Assembly: GCF_014859565.1 (NCBI RefSeq)
Contig: NZ_JACUUA010000030.1
Span: 1-27,005, forward strand
DNA length: 27,005 nt
Direction: 5' to 3'
From: Marinospirillum sp.
GTDB lineage: Bacteria; Pseudomonadota; Gammaproteobacteria; Pseudomonadales; Halomonadaceae
Shown: in pieces, positions 7,861 to 18,300 of the stretch
Numbering within the stretch: the first letter of the stretch is position 1
Layout of the letters: the number at the start of each line of letters is the position of its first letter
Notes under the pieces: generated by a model
Told to the model about the DNA's origin: nothing
Databases searched by the model: none
The model's input: the letters and a program-made list of their open reading frames with translations, nothing else
Program-made: the position numbers and the translations under genes

Positions 7861-8229
7861 TCACAAGCCTGGGAAAGGCACTTTGTTGATTGCCACCCAG
7901 GCGGTGTAAGCCAGCAGCACTGCAGCCAGTACCAGACCCACAAAACTGTGACGGCGAATGGCCAAAGCGGTGACTACCATGTAACCAATCAGGCCGATGA
8001 ACTTGGCACTGATCCAGGCACTGTTATAAAAAGGCCACTGGGACAAGTGATAACACAGACCCAGAGCCGACAGGAGTACCAGCAGATCAACGCAGTGATG
8101 GGTCACACGGACTGCCGACTTGCTGATCCACTGCATCCCCACCAGCAGTCCACCGGCACGAACAATAAAGAGAACCGCCGTGATTGCCACCATCATCAGA
8201 TGCAGGTGCTTGAATGCTGTGTAAGTCAT
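7861..8229 (-). CDS. SirB2-family integral membrane protein
   Basis: The 122-residue protein is almost entirely hydrophobic, with four predicted membrane helices. The pattern matches the SirB2 family (PF04247): HLHLMMVAITAVLFIVR near the N terminus, RVTHHCVDLLVLLSALGL in the middle and INKVPF at the end. The family was named from a Salmonella gene once linked to invasion gene expression, but its biochemical role is not known. Conserved histidines in helices 1 and 2 could bind a cofactor, which is inference. The gene lies 64 bases downstream of mutM on the same strand and 51 bases before the YcxB-like gene. Confidence 0.82.
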   Translation of the reverse strand: MTYTAFKHLHLMMVAITAVLFIVRAGGLLVGMQWISKSAVRVTHHCVDLLVLLSALGLCYHLSQWPFYNSAWISAKFIGLIGYMVVTALAIRRHSFVGLVLAAVLLAYTAWVAINKVPFPGL

Positions 8230-8273
8230 TTGAATAGCCTATTGTTTTGTTCAGGAATTAAGCTATCTTACCA

Positions 8274-8289
8274 GAAGGCAGCTGCCTTC
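8274..8289. repeat. 16-bp perfect palindrome after mutM
   Basis: GAAGGCAG at 8274-8281 is the exact reverse complement of 8282-8289. It lies four bases past the mutM stop, between mutM and the SirB2-like gene. In RNA it would form a 6-bp stem with an AGCT loop. No T run follows, so a canonical terminator is not supported. It may be a processing or weak termination structure. Confidence 0.5.
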
Positions 8290-8293
8290 GGCA

Positions 8294-9151
8294 TCAGCGC
8301 TGGCACTCGTCGCAGTAGACACTACTACGCTGTCCCAAACGCACCTCTTTTAATGTGTTACCGCAGACGCGGCAAGGCTGCCCGGCACGGCCATACACAT
8401 CCAGTTGCTGAGCAAAATAACCCGGCTTGCCATCACCACCCACAAAATCCCTGAGTGTGGTGCCGCCCTGTTCAATCGCAGCGGCCAGTACTGCACGAAT
8501 AATCTGCGCCAGCGCTTGGTAACGCGCCAGGCTCACCTCTCCAGCCGGTCGGCGCGGATCAATACCGGCACGAAACAGTGATTCATTGGCATAAATATTA
8601 CCCACTCCAACCACTCGGGCATTATCCATGATAAACAGCTTGATCGGCATTTTTCGACCACGGGACTGCTCAAACAATGCCTCTGCCGTAAAAGCATCAC
8701 TCAGTGGCTCCGGCCCCAGCTTTTGCAACAGGGGATGCAACATCGCATCCTGCTGATACTCCAGCAGTGCACCAAAACGGCGTGGATCATGATAACGCAA
8801 ACACAAGGGTGGACTTGTATCACCAGCCAACTCACCCACCTGCAACTCGATATGATCGTGTTTTTTCCAAGCCTCTTCAGCACTGACCAGCCGCAGACTG
8901 CCGGACATACCCAAATGCCATATCAGACCACCATCCGGCTGTTCTGCTTGCGGTTGGCATAAAGGCATCAACAGGTATTTGGCACGGCGCTGCAAGGGTG
9001 CAATACGCAGACCTTCCACTCGTTTTGACAAGTCAGTCGGAACCAGCCAGCGCAATCGGTGCTGGCGTATTTCCAACTGGGTTACACTACGCCCCTCTAA
9101 CCAAGGCGCAATGCCACGCCGCGTGGTTTCAACCTCAGGCAATTCAGGCAT
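8294..9151 (-). CDS. mutM: Formamidopyrimidine-DNA glycosylase MutM (Fpg)
   Basis: MutM excises 8-oxoguanine and formamidopyrimidines and has AP lyase activity, in base excision repair. The catalytic N-terminal proline requires the protein to begin at MPELPEVET, which is the ATG at 9151; GCAGGAG upstream is a good ribosome binding site. P2 and E3 are the active-site residues, K58 lies in RRAKYL, and the C-terminal zinc finger has C260, C263, C280 and C283. At 285 residues it is slightly longer than E. coli MutM (269), with extra residues around 65-75 and 95-122. The open frame extends 25 codons further upstream, but this runs into a terminator and would bury the catalytic proline. Gene order rpmB-rpmG-mutM is the same as in E. 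coli. Confidence 0.97.
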   Translation of the reverse strand: MPELPEVETTRRGIAPWLEGRSVTQLEIRQHRLRWLVPTDLSKRVEGLRIAPLQRRAKYLLMPLCQPQAEQPDGGLIWHLGMSGSLRLVSAEEAWKKHDHIELQVGELAGDTSPPLCLRYHDPRRFGALLEYQQDAMLHPLLQKLGPEPLSDAFTAEALFEQSRGRKMPIKLFIMDNARVVGVGNIYANESLFRAGIDPRRPAGEVSLARYQALAQIIRAVLAAAIEQGGTTLRDFVGGDGKPGYFAQQLDVYGRAGQPCRVCGNTLKEVRLGQRSSVYCDECQR

Positions 9152-9171
9152 CAATCTACTCCTGCAAGCAT

Positions 9172-9208
9172 AAAAAAACCCGGGCCACCTGCGCAGTCCG
9201 GGTTTTTT
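9172..9208 (-). terminator. Intrinsic terminator after rpmBG, directly before mutM
   Basis: CCCGG at 9179-9183 pairs with CCGGG at 9198-9202, extended by an A run (9172-9178) against a T run (9203-9208). On the minus strand this reads as a GC stem followed by at least six Ts, after the rpmG stop at 9227. Because both flanks are homopolymeric it could act in either direction. Its minus-strand T run ends about 20 bases before the mutM start. Confidence 0.85.
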
Positions 9209-9226
9209 AACAAGCCAGCCAATCAA

Positions 9227-9382
9227 TTACTTGATTTTGGCTTCCTTGTAGGCAACAACCTTGCGAACAACCGGATCATACTTGTTGCGTTCCAGTTTTT
9301 CAGGGGTGTTACGCTTGTTTTTCATCGTGGTGTAAAAGTGACCTGTTCCGGCACTTGAAACCAGCTTGATTTTCTCACGCAT
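9227..9382 (-). CDS. rpmG: 50S ribosomal protein L33
   Basis: This 51-residue basic protein reads [19 protein letters not shown] and continues through [21 protein letters not shown], the L33 sequence. L33 sits near the E site of the large ribosomal subunit. This is the zinc-independent (C-minus) form, since the two CxxC pairs of zinc-binding L33 are missing. The gene lies 34 bases downstream of rpmB on the same strand and is followed by a strong intrinsic terminator. Confidence 0.97.
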   Translation of the reverse strand: MREKIKLVSSAGTGHFYTTMKNKRNTPEKLERNKYDPVVRKVVAYKEAKIK

Positions 9383-9416
9383 GTGTTCTGCTCCAGTGGG
9401 TGCTTAAGTCAGCTGC

Positions 9417-9653
9417 TTAAACTTTATCGCCGCGCTTTTGAATATCAACCAGAACCTGCTCGATACCCAGCTTGTCGATGATGCGCAGACCCTTAGTGGA
9501 AACGCGCAGTTTTACAAAACGCTTCTGTGACTCAACCCAGAAACGGTGAACGTGCAGATTAGGCAGGAAACGACGACGCGTTTTACGCTGCGAGTGGGAA
9601 ACATTGTTCCCGGCTAACGGCTTTTTACCGGTAACCTGGCAAACCATGGACAT
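9417..9653 (-). CDS. rpmB: 50S ribosomal protein L28
   Basis: The 78-residue protein begins [20 protein letters not shown], and its [15 protein letters not shown] stretch (26-40) is the conserved L28 core. It binds 23S rRNA in the large subunit. The start at 9653 has a strong GGAGG ribosome binding site six to ten bases upstream. It forms the rpmBG operon with L33. The promoter is at 9706-9734, and the leader contains a repeated GCGCCCTTA. Confidence 0.97.
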   Translation of the reverse strand: MSMVCQVTGKKPLAGNNVSHSQRKTRRRFLPNLHVHRFWVESQKRFVKLRVSTKGLRIIDKLGIEQVLVDIQKRGDKV

Positions 9654-9705
9654 TATATGCCTCCAGTCAATCTAAGGGCGCAGGTGATGAAAAATTAAGG
9701 GCGCC

Positions 9706-9734
9706 TTTATACCAGAAAGGCAGCCTGCAGGCAA
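9706..9734 (-). promoter_or_regulatory. rpmBG sigma70 promoter with GC-rich discriminator
   Basis: On the minus strand TTGCCT (9734-9729) and TATAAA (9711-9706) are separated by exactly 17 bases. The bases directly after the -10 box are GGCGCC, a GC-rich discriminator of the kind found at stringently controlled ribosomal promoters. The sequence GCGCCCTTA occurs at 9704-9696 and again at 9681-9673 in the leader. The start site is predicted near 9699, about 45 bases before rpmB. Confidence 0.65.
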
Positions 9735-9768
9735 GCCGACACACCATCCGGGTGAAAAAGCTGCGGCA

Positions 9769-10443
9769 TTATAGCAGACCTCTGGCAGCAAAAGACACAG
9801 GTTCGCCATCGCCAATGATCAAATGATCCAAAACCCGCACTTCCACACTGGCCAGCGCTTCTTTTAAGCGTCGGGTAATCAGCTCGTCCGCCTGGCTTGG
9901 CTCACTGATGCCTGATGGATGATTGTGTGCAAAAATTACTGCCGCAGCATTGTGTGCCAGCACCAGTTTGACTACTTCGCGGGGATAAACAGAAGCACCA
10001 TCCAGGGTGCCCCGAAACAGCGTCTCAAAATGCAGCACACGATGCTGGTTATCCAGCAGCAACAAGGCAAACACTTCATGCGGTAAATCCCTGAGCTGCA
10101 ACTTTAGGTAACGACCGGCAGCCTCTGGGCTGGTCAGGCCTTCACCGCGTTTTAGTTCAGCCTCCAGATGCCGATGCGCCATTTCCAGCACCGCTTGCAG
10201 CTGGGCAAATTTGGCTGAACCCAAGCCCAAATGACTGCAAAAGCTTTGTTGATCCGCCAGTAATAAAGGACGCAAACCACCAAACTCTTGCAATAAATGA
10301 CGCGCCAGATCCACGGCACTCTTACCCGTAACACCGGTACGCAAAAAAATTGCCAGCAGTTCCGCATCTGAAAGTGCTGCCGCTCCTCGCTGCAGCAGTT
10401 TTTCTCTCGGGCGCTCATCTGCTGGCCAGTGATTAATTCCCAT
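9769..10443 (-). CDS. radC: RadC-family JAB1/MPN-domain protein
   Basis: The protein has 224 residues. An N-terminal helix-hairpin-helix region (about 13-90, with [14 protein letters not shown]) is followed by the JAMM metalloprotease-like domain. Its metal ligands are H173, H175 and D186 in the HNHPSGxxxPSxxD motif. The early report of a role in DNA repair was not upheld, and the true function is unknown. The start at 10443 is chosen because GGGAGG lies eight bases upstream; a start at 10476 would add 11 residues without a ribosome binding site. It is divergent from coaBC, as in Pseudomonas and E. coli. Confidence 0.94.
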   Translation of the reverse strand: MGINHWPADERPREKLLQRGAAALSDAELLAIFLRTGVTGKSAVDLARHLLQEFGGLRPLLLADQQSFCSHLGLGSAKFAQLQAVLEMAHRHLEAELKRGEGLTSPEAAGRYLKLQLRDLPHEVFALLLLDNQHRVLHFETLFRGTLDGASVYPREVVKLVLAHNAAAVIFAHNHPSGISEPSQADELITRRLKEALASVEVRVLDHLIIGDGEPVSFAARGLL

Positions 10444-10470
10444 CAGAAACCTCCCTGTTATTTTGATCAG

Positions 10471-10493
10471 TCCCATTTCTCAGTTAAATGGGA
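10471..10493. promoter_or_regulatory. 8-bp perfect inverted repeat between radC and coaBC, candidate operator
   Basis: TCCCATTT at 10471-10478 pairs exactly with AAATGGGA at 10486-10493, with a seven-base spacer. It lies in the short divergent region, 28 bases upstream of the radC start and 46 upstream of coaBC. A dimeric regulator could control both genes from here. No known operator consensus was recognised. Confidence 0.4.
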
Positions 10494-10538
10494 AACATGG
10501 TAAGGTTAGCGCCCTTTTTTGATAAAACGAATTGATCC

Positions 10539-11771
10539 ATGACAGGTCTTGTTAACAAACACCTGCTGCTGGGTATTAGCGGCGGCATTGCTGCGTATAA
10601 AAGTGCTTTTCTGGCGCGTCTGCTGGTCAAAGCCGGTGCTGAAGTTCGGGTGGTGATGACTCAAGGCGCTCAGGCCTTCATTCAACCGCTGACTTTTCAG
10701 GCGCTGACCGGCCATCCAGTACACACCCAGCTGCTGGATGCTGATGCCGAGGCAGGCATGGGGCATATTGAGCTGGCACGCTGGGCGGATATGATTCTGA
10801 TCGCTCCCTGCAGTGCCAGTCTGATGGCAAGACTTGCCGCCGGTATGGCGGATGACCTGCTGACTACCCTGTGTCTGGCAACACCGGCTCCAGTCCATTT
10901 GGCACCCGCTATGAATCAGGGCATGTGGCAACATCCCGCCACCTGCCGTAATGCTGAACAATTACAGCAGCTGGGTTACACCCTGATCCCTCCGGCTGTG
11001 GGTGAACAGGCCTGTGGTGATCTGGGGCCAGGACGAATGCCAGAACCGGAAGAGCTGCTGCAGTGGCTGCAACAGCATTTCACGCCAGCAGAGCAGCCTG
11101 CATCGGGCTTGCGTATCACCATCACCGCTGGCCCCACCCAGGAGCCGCTTGATCCGGTGCGTTTTTTATCCAACCACAGCTCCGGCAAGATGGGTTATGC
11201 GTTGGCTGAAGCCGCCGCCAAGCTGGGTGCCAAGGTGCAACTCATCTCCGGGCCAGTTCAGCTTGCCGTACCCAAAGGCGTGGAGTGCACCCAGGTGTTG
11301 ACCGCAACCCAGATGCAATTAGCCTGTGAAAACCTGCGTGAACAAACGGATATTTTTATCGCCTGTGCTGCCGTGGCCGATTACCGTGCCGAGCAGATCG
11401 AAGAGCAAAAAATCAAAAAGCAGGCTGATCAAGACACCCTGACCCTGAAGCTGGTCAAAAACCCGGATATTCTTGCGCAAATGGCTCAGGGTTATCCTCG
11501 CCCCTTCTGTGTTGGTTTTGCCGCTGAAACCCAACAGGTGGAAAGCTACGCCCGCGACAAAATTCTACGCAAGAATCTGGATGCCATTGTTGCCAACGAT
11601 GTCAGTGATTCCAGCATAGGTTTTGGCAGTGATCACAACCGGGTGACCTTATTACTGCGGCGTAATGAACAAATCCAGGCTCTGGTACTACCGGAAAACT
11701 CCAAACAAGCACTGGCTCAACAACTGCTGCTTGAGCTGCTGCATTTTTATAAGGAACAGAAACAACCATGA
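10539..11771 (+). CDS. coaBC: Bifunctional phosphopantothenoylcysteine decarboxylase / phosphopantothenate-cysteine ligase CoaBC
   Basis: CoaBC makes 4'-phosphopantetheine in coenzyme A synthesis. The CoaC half (about 1-185) is an FMN flavoprotein with [11 protein letters not shown] at the N terminus, catalytic H76 in [10 protein letters not shown], the PAMN motif (123-126) and C159 in [10 protein letters not shown]. The CoaB half (about 190-410) begins with [20 protein letters not shown], followed by [10 protein letters not shown] and later KNPDIL and VGFAAET. The 410-residue length is typical. The ribosome binding site is weak, but the start matches the family. Its stop overlaps the dut start by four bases (ATGA), which suggests coupling. 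Confidence 0.97.
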   Translation: MTGLVNKHLLLGISGGIAAYKSAFLARLLVKAGAEVRVVMTQGAQAFIQPLTFQALTGHPVHTQLLDADAEAGMGHIELARWADMILIAPCSASLMARLAAGMADDLLTTLCLATPAPVHLAPAMNQGMWQHPATCRNAEQLQQLGYTLIPPAVGEQACGDLGPGRMPEPEELLQWLQQHFTPAEQPASGLRITITAGPTQEPLDPVRFLSNHSSGKMGYALAEAAAKLGAKVQLISGPVQLAVPKGVECTQVLTATQMQLACENLREQTDIFIACAAVADYRAEQIEEQKIKKQADQDTLTLKLVKNPDILAQMAQGYPRPFCVGFAAETQQVESYARDKILRKNLDAIVANDVSDSSIGFGSDHNRVTLLLRRNEQIQALVLPENSKQALAQQLLLELLHFYKEQKQP

Positions 11772-12229
11772 ATCACCCCAAAGTTGCGGTAAAAATCCTT
11801 GATCAACGGCTGGGCAACAGCCTGCCGTTACCGACCTACGCCACTGAAGGCTCTGCCGGTATGGATTTACGCGCCCTGCTGGATGAAGCACTGGTGATCA
11901 ATCCCGGCGAAACCCATCTGGTGCGTACCGGACTGGCGATTCATCTGGCCGATCCTGGGCTGGCCGGAATGATTCTGCCGCGCTCCGGCCTGGGTCATAA
12001 ACACGGCATTATCCTCGGCAACACCGTCGGCCTGATTGACTCGGATTATCAGGGTGAGCTGATGATTTCGGTCTGGAACCGGGGGCAGACTTCTTTCACG
12101 CTGGAACCGGGTGAGCGCTTGGCTCAGTATGTGGTGGTGCCGGTAGTGCAGGTGCAACTGGAGGTGGTCGACAATTTTGATGCCAGCCAACGCGGCGAAG
12201 GCGGGTTCGGCAGTTCTGGTCGTCATTGA
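11768..12229 (+). CDS. dut: dUTP pyrophosphatase (dUTPase)
   Basis: Dut hydrolyses dUTP to dUMP and pyrophosphate, keeping uracil out of DNA and feeding thymidylate synthesis. The 153-residue trimer-type enzyme has all five motifs: AGMDLRA (30-36), PRSGLG (71-76), [14 protein letters not shown] (84-97) with catalytic D91, GERLAQ (115-120), and the C-terminal [10 protein letters not shown] (142-151) that closes over the active site. It overlaps coaBC by four bases, the same coupling seen in many gammaproteobacteria. Confidence 0.98.
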   Translation: MNHPKVAVKILDQRLGNSLPLPTYATEGSAGMDLRALLDEALVINPGETHLVRTGLAIHLADPGLAGMILPRSGLGHKHGIILGNTVGLIDSDYQGELMISVWNRGQTSFTLEPGERLAQYVVVPVVQVQLEVVDNFDASQRGEGGFGSSGRH

Positions 12230-12287
12230 TTGCTAAACCCTGAACAACACCCGTGCAGTGAATCACTATTAATTCTTGGAGATACCC

Positions 12288-13667
12288 ATGACAGACGTAC
12301 CAGCTTCCATTTTTCGTGCTTATGATATTCGTGGCATTGTTGGCAAAACCCTGACCCCAGAGATCGTGCGCCTGATTGGCCTGGCACTGGGTTCTGAAGC
12401 TGCCGCACGCGGTGAAACCACACTGGTGGTGGCGCGTGACGGACGTATTTCCGGTCCGGAAATGATTGCCGCACTGAAACAAGGCATTACTGAAACGGGT
12501 CGTGATGTCATCGACATCGGCATGGTGCCCACCCCCACCCTTTATTACGCAGCCATGAAAATCGAAGGCACCCATTCCGGCATTATGGTGACTGGCAGCC
12601 ACAACCCACCGGATTACAACGGTTTTAAATGTGTGCTGGCTGGTGAAACCCTCTCCGGTGCGGCCATCACCGATCTTTACCGCCGCATTTGTGAGTCCGA
12701 CTTTAAATACGGCACAGGTTTTGAGAAGGATGCGGATGTACGGGATGACTATATCAATGCCATTCTGGAATCTGTGCAGTTAAAACGCCCACTCAAAGTC
12801 GTGGTGGATACCGGTAATGGTGTCGCTGGTGAACTGGCTCCGCGTCTGATGCAGGAACTGGGTTGTGAAGTGATTCCGCTGTTTACCGAAATTGACGGCA
12901 CCTTCCCCAACCACCACCCTGATCCCGGCAAGCCGGAAAACCTCAAGGATCTGATTGCCAGTGTGCAGGCCAACGAAGCCGATCTGGGGCTGGGTTTTGA
13001 TGGTGACGGCGACCGAGTCGGTGTGATTACACCCTCCGGCACCCTGATTTTCCCGGATCACCTGATGATGGCTTTTGCTGAAGACCTGTTAAGCCGTAAC
13101 CCCGGCGCAAAAATTATTTATGACGTGAAATGCACCGGCAACCTCGGCAAAGTGATTGCTGCAGCTGGTGGACAGCCGGAAATGTGGCAAACCGGACACT
13201 CCCTGATCAAAGCACGCATGAAAGAAACCGGAGCACTGCTGGCCGGTGAAATGAGCGGCCATATTTTCTTCAAGGAACGCTGGTTAGGTTTTGATGATGG
13301 CCTTTATGCAGCAGCAAGATTACTGGAAATCCTCTCGGCACAAGAGCAGAATGCAGATGCCTTTTTCAGCCGTTATCCGCAGGATCTGAGCACCCCGGAA
13401 ATCAACATCACCGTTACCGATGAAAACAAATTTGCGCTGGTGAAAAAGCTGGCCGACGAAGGACAATTTGGTGACGGACAAAAAACCACTCTGGATGGCA
13501 TCCGGGTGGATTATGAAGATGGCTGGGGACTCTGCCGCGCCTCCAATACCACACCGGTACTGGTACTGCGATTTGAAGGCAAAACACCGGCTGCACTGGA
13601 GCGCATCAGCAACACCTTCCGCGAAGCTTTGTTGCAGATTGCACCCGAACTCAGCGTCCCGTTCTGA
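12288..13667 (+). CDS. algC: Phosphomannomutase/phosphoglucomutase (AlgC-type)
   Basis: The 459-residue enzyme belongs to the alpha-D-phosphohexomutase superfamily and interconverts hexose 1- and 6-phosphates for nucleotide sugars used in surface polysaccharides. The phosphoserine is S104 in VTGSHNPPDYNGFK, the magnesium loop is DGDGDR (238-243), the sugar-binding loop is GEMSGHIFF, and the C-terminal phosphate-binding site is RASNTTP. The start ATG at 12288 is supported by TTGGAG six bases upstream; the frame opens earlier only through a TTG inside that site. The location between dut and argB is exactly that of Pseudomonas algC, and the length is close to that enzyme's (463). The balance between mannose and glucose substrates cannot be read from the sequence. 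Confidence 0.93.
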   Translation: MTDVPASIFRAYDIRGIVGKTLTPEIVRLIGLALGSEAAARGETTLVVARDGRISGPEMIAALKQGITETGRDVIDIGMVPTPTLYYAAMKIEGTHSGIMVTGSHNPPDYNGFKCVLAGETLSGAAITDLYRRICESDFKYGTGFEKDADVRDDYINAILESVQLKRPLKVVVDTGNGVAGELAPRLMQELGCEVIPLFTEIDGTFPNHHPDPGKPENLKDLIASVQANEADLGLGFDGDGDRVGVITPSGTLIFPDHLMMAFAEDLLSRNPGAKIIYDVKCTGNLGKVIAAAGGQPEMWQTGHSLIKARMKETGALLAGEMSGHIFFKERWLGFDDGLYAAARLLEILSAQEQNADAFFSRYPQDLSTPEINITVTDENKFALVKKLADEGQFGDGQKTTLDGIRVDYEDGWGLCRASNTTPVLVLRFEGKTPAALERISNTFREALLQIAPELSVPF

Positions 13668-13693
13668 ACATTTTTGACTGACCTCTTACTTGA

Positions 13694-14617
<924 letters not shown>

Positions 14618-14639
14618 GAACAACAACAGGCAGGTTAAA

Positions 14640-15248
14640 GTGCAAAAACAGCAGCCAGTGAAGCGCAAGCGTAAAGCACAGCGCAAGGATGAAATACTGC
14701 AGGCTCTGGCACACATGCTGGAGAACCAGCAGCAGGGACGCATCACCACCGCCACCCTGGCCCGTGAGGTCGGGGTGTCGGAAGCCGCCCTGTACCGACA
14801 CTTCCCCAGCAAAGCCAGCATGTATGAAGGGCTGATCGAGTTTATCGAAGAAAGCCTGTTCACCCGCATCAACCTGATTCTGAAAGAACAGACCGGCACC
14901 CTGTTGCGTTGTGAGCACCTGCTCACTTTGATCCTGGCCTTTGCTGAACAGAACCCTGGCCTGTGCCGTATCCTGACCGGTGATGCCCTGGTCGGTGAAG
15001 ATGAAGACCTGCGTAACCGCATCACCCGCCTGTTTGATCGGATAGAAACCCAGGTTCGGCAAGTGCTACGAGAGACTGAAATCCGCGAAGGTCGCAAGGT
15101 GGCATTACCCACCACCGCCGCAGCCAGTATGCTGCTGGCCATAGTGGAAGGCCGCATTGTGCAGTTTGTACGCAGCGGCTTTAAACGCACCCCAACACAC
15201 GAATGGCCGATTCAGTGGACTCATCTGGCAGAAGGGCTGGTGGTTTGA
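14640..15248 (+). CDS. slmA: Nucleoid occlusion factor SlmA (TetR family)
   Basis: SlmA is a DNA-binding TetR-family protein that blocks FtsZ ring assembly over the nucleoid in gammaproteobacteria. The 202-residue protein starts with GTG, preceded by an AGGCAGG-like ribosome binding site. The N-terminal helix-turn-helix is TTATLAREVGVSEAALYRHFPSK (36-58), and the C-terminal domain contains NPGLCRILTGDALVGED and the dimer helices. The basic leader KRKRKAQRKDEIL is typical of SlmA. It is encoded downstream of argB in many gammaproteobacteria. The palindromic SlmA-binding site (GTGAGTACTCAC) was not noticed in the window. Confidence 0.93.
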   Translation: MQKQQPVKRKRKAQRKDEILQALAHMLENQQQGRITTATLAREVGVSEAALYRHFPSKASMYEGLIEFIEESLFTRINLILKEQTGTLLRCEHLLTLILAFAEQNPGLCRILTGDALVGEDEDLRNRITRLFDRIETQVRQVLRETEIREGRKVALPTTAAASMLLAIVEGRIVQFVRSGFKRTPTHEWPIQWTHLAEGLVV

Positions 15249-15258
15249 AAAACACCTG

Positions 15259-15283
15259 AAAAAAAGCCCCCAAAAATGGGGGC
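15259..15283 (-). terminator. Strong intrinsic terminator of the RND operon
   Basis: GCCCCCA at 15266-15272 pairs with TGGGGGC at 15277-15283 around an AAAA loop. On the minus strand the stem is followed by seven Ts (complement of A15259-A15265). It ends the efflux operon. On the plus strand no T run follows, so it is unlikely to stop slmA transcription efficiently, although the two units converge here. Confidence 0.9.
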
Positions 15284-15330
15284 AAATGACAAACTAACGC
15301 TAATAAACCGGATGGTCTGTTGACCTAGGC

Positions 15331-18300
15331 TTAATCCGCGCCGGGAACACCGCGCTTGTGATAAAGCGCATAATACAGCAGCGGAATGACCACCAGTGTT
15401 AGCAGGGTGGATACCAGCAGGCCGAATATCAGTGAGATGGCCAGTCCGTTAAAGATTGGGTCATCAATGATAAAGAACCCACCCACCATGGCTGCTAATG
15501 CCGTCAGGATAATGGGCTGAGCACGCACTGCGCTGGCCTGGATCACGGCATCTTCCCAGTTATGGCCTTCTGCCAGTTGCTGGTTGATAAAGTCCACCAG
15601 CAGGATGGAGTTGCGCACAATAATACCGGCCAGAGCAATCATGCCAATCATACTGGTGGCAGTGAACTGTGAACCCAACAGTGCATGACCGGGCATTATG
15701 CCAATCATGGTCAGTGGAATCGGAGCCATGATCACCAGCGGCACCAGATAGGACTTGAACTGCGCTACGACCAGCATGTAAATCAGAATCATACCTACGG
15801 CGTAAGCAATACCCATGTCGCGAAAGGTTTCATAGGTGATCTGCCATTCACCATCCCACTTGATGGCAGCCGTGGCCGGCCAAACTGGCTGGCTGATGAA
15901 ATACTGCTCCGGTGCTCCCTCTTCATCACTCAGTGTGAATACTGCATCAAACATACCGTAAAGCGGGGAGTCCAGTTTACCGGCCATATCAGCCATCACA
16001 TAAGTCACCGGCAACAGGTCTTTGTGGTAAATCGCACCCTGCCAGTCAGCAGGTGTCACGCTGGCAAACTCGGACAGGCTGACCAGCTGACCCTGACGGT
16101 TACGCACACTCAGCGACAGCAGTTGTGATGCTTGAGCTTTATCACCCTCAGACAACTGCAATCGAATCGGCAGTGGATATTTCATCTGCTCATCATGCAG
16201 GTAACCCAGTTCCACCTGACCCAGCGCGATGGTCAGTGCTTCCACCACCTGTCCCTGAGCCACACCCAGACGCGCAGCACGATCGCGATCCACTTCAATC
16301 AGCCAGCGACTGGCCGGAGCTTCCAGAGTGCTATCCACATCCACCAGCCCATCGGTATTTTTTAGCAGCGCTACAACCCTTCGAGCCATCTCGGCACGTA
16401 CTTCAGGATCCGAGCCATAAACCTCTGCCACCACCGGAGCCAGCACTGGCGGGCCGGGTGGAACTTCGACAATCTTCACATTGGCATTAAAACGCTCACC
16501 AATGGCCTGCAGCGGTTCACGCACCGACAGAGCAATATCGTGGGAAGCACGATCACGGTCACGTCGATCCACCAGATTCACCTGCAAGTCACCCATATGA
16601 GGTTCGGCACGCAGGTAATACTGACGCACCAGGCCATTAAAGTTGATGGGTGCAGCTGTTCCGGCATAAGCCTGCCAGCTCATGACTTCCGGCACTGTTT
16701 CCAGATGTTCACCCAGCGCCAGCAGTACTCTCTGGGTCTGCTCAACGGGTGTTCCTTCCGGCATATCCACAATCACCTGAAATTCGGACTTGTTATCAAA
16801 GGGCAGCATTTTCATCACCACCGCCTGAAACACAGGCAACATGGCGGCCAGCAGAGTCAAAGCCACCACGACACCACCCAGTATCCAGCGACGTTTGCGG
16901 CTGTCACCCAGGAAAGGACGTATCAGTTTTTCGAACAGGCGCAGCATTTTGCCGGAAGCCTGTTCTGCACCAGCTTCATGCCCTTGCGCATCACCATGAT
17001 GCTCATGCTTCATCAGTTTGACGGCCAGCCAGGGGGTAACTACAAAAGCAATAACCAGGGAGATCAACATACCGGCAGAAGCATTGATCGGAATCGGGCT
17101 CATGTAAGGCCCCATCAGGCCGGATACAAAAGCCATCGGCAACAATGCTGCAATCACGGTGAAGGTCGCCAGAATGGTCGGGCCACCCACTTCATCCACT
17201 GCTTTTGGAATGGCATCCACCAGTGATTTGGCACCCAGCTGTAAATGCCGGTGGATGTTTTCCACCACCACTATGGCGTCATCCACCAATATGCCGATGG
17301 AGAAAATCAGTGCAAAAAGGGATACACGGTTGAGGGTAAAACCCCACGTCCAGGAGAAGAAAAGTGTAATGACCAGGGTGATCACCACCGCAATACCCAC
17401 AATCAGCGCCTGCCGCCAGCCCAGTGCAGCCATCACCAGCACCACCACCGAGCCGGTGGCGAAGAGTAATTTGGTGATCAGGGTGTTGGATTTATCCGCC
17501 GCGGTGTAACCATAATCACGGGTTACCAGCACTTCAACCCCTTCGGGGATCACACGATCCTGCAGCAGCTCTATCCGGTCAGTGATGGCACGGGTAATGT
17601 CGATGGCGTTCTGCCCCGGCTGTTTGGCAATGGCTAAGGTCACCGCCTGAGACAGGGTTCCTGCTGGACGCTCACCAGCCGGACCAAAACCGGTCATCAC
17701 ACTCTGCGAAGGCACCTTGCCGCCGCGGCTGACTTCGGCCACATCCTCCAGAAACACTGCGGCACCCTGATGTAATCCCACCACCAGACGACGCACTTCA
17801 GCCACATCCGCCAGCAGGGTTCCGGCTTGCACCGGAAGTGCCACACCATCCTGCACTACCCAGGCTTCCTGCGAGGTGGCATTGGCCGCTTGCACCGCCT
17901 GCTGAATATCATTCAGTGCCAGGTTGTAACCGCGCAGGCGTGCCGGATCAAAAATCACTTGTACTTCGTCACGTACACTGCCCAAAGTGTAGATATCACG
18001 AGTTCCGGGTACGCGCTTCAATTCAGTTTCGAGTGAATGTGCCACGCGGGTCAGGTCTTCCGCAGTGATCTCAGGCGAATCACTGAACAGGGTCAAAGCC
18101 ATGATAGGGACATCATCAATGCCCTTGGCTTTGATCAAGGGTGGCAGGGTGCCGAGATTCTGAGGCAGCCAGTCCTGATTGGCGTACACCTGATTATAAA
18201 GATTAACCAGAGCCTTCTGACGTGGCACACCCACAGCAAACTGCACGGTGACCACCGCCATACCATGACGCGACACCGAATACACATGCTCCACACCGGC

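Noticed and set aside
9152..9226. A 25-codon N-terminal extension of MutM
   Set aside because: It would run through the intrinsic terminator and bury the catalytic N-terminal proline; the ATG at 9151 has a good ribosome binding site.
9768..9773. A perfect TATAAT on the minus strand as the rpmB promoter
   Set aside because: It overlaps the radC stop codon and has no acceptable -35 box at 16-18 bases; the promoter at 9706-9734 fits better.
15259..15283. The hairpin as a terminator for slmA
   Set aside because: On the plus strand the stem is followed by AAATGAC without a T run; the T run is on the minus strand.
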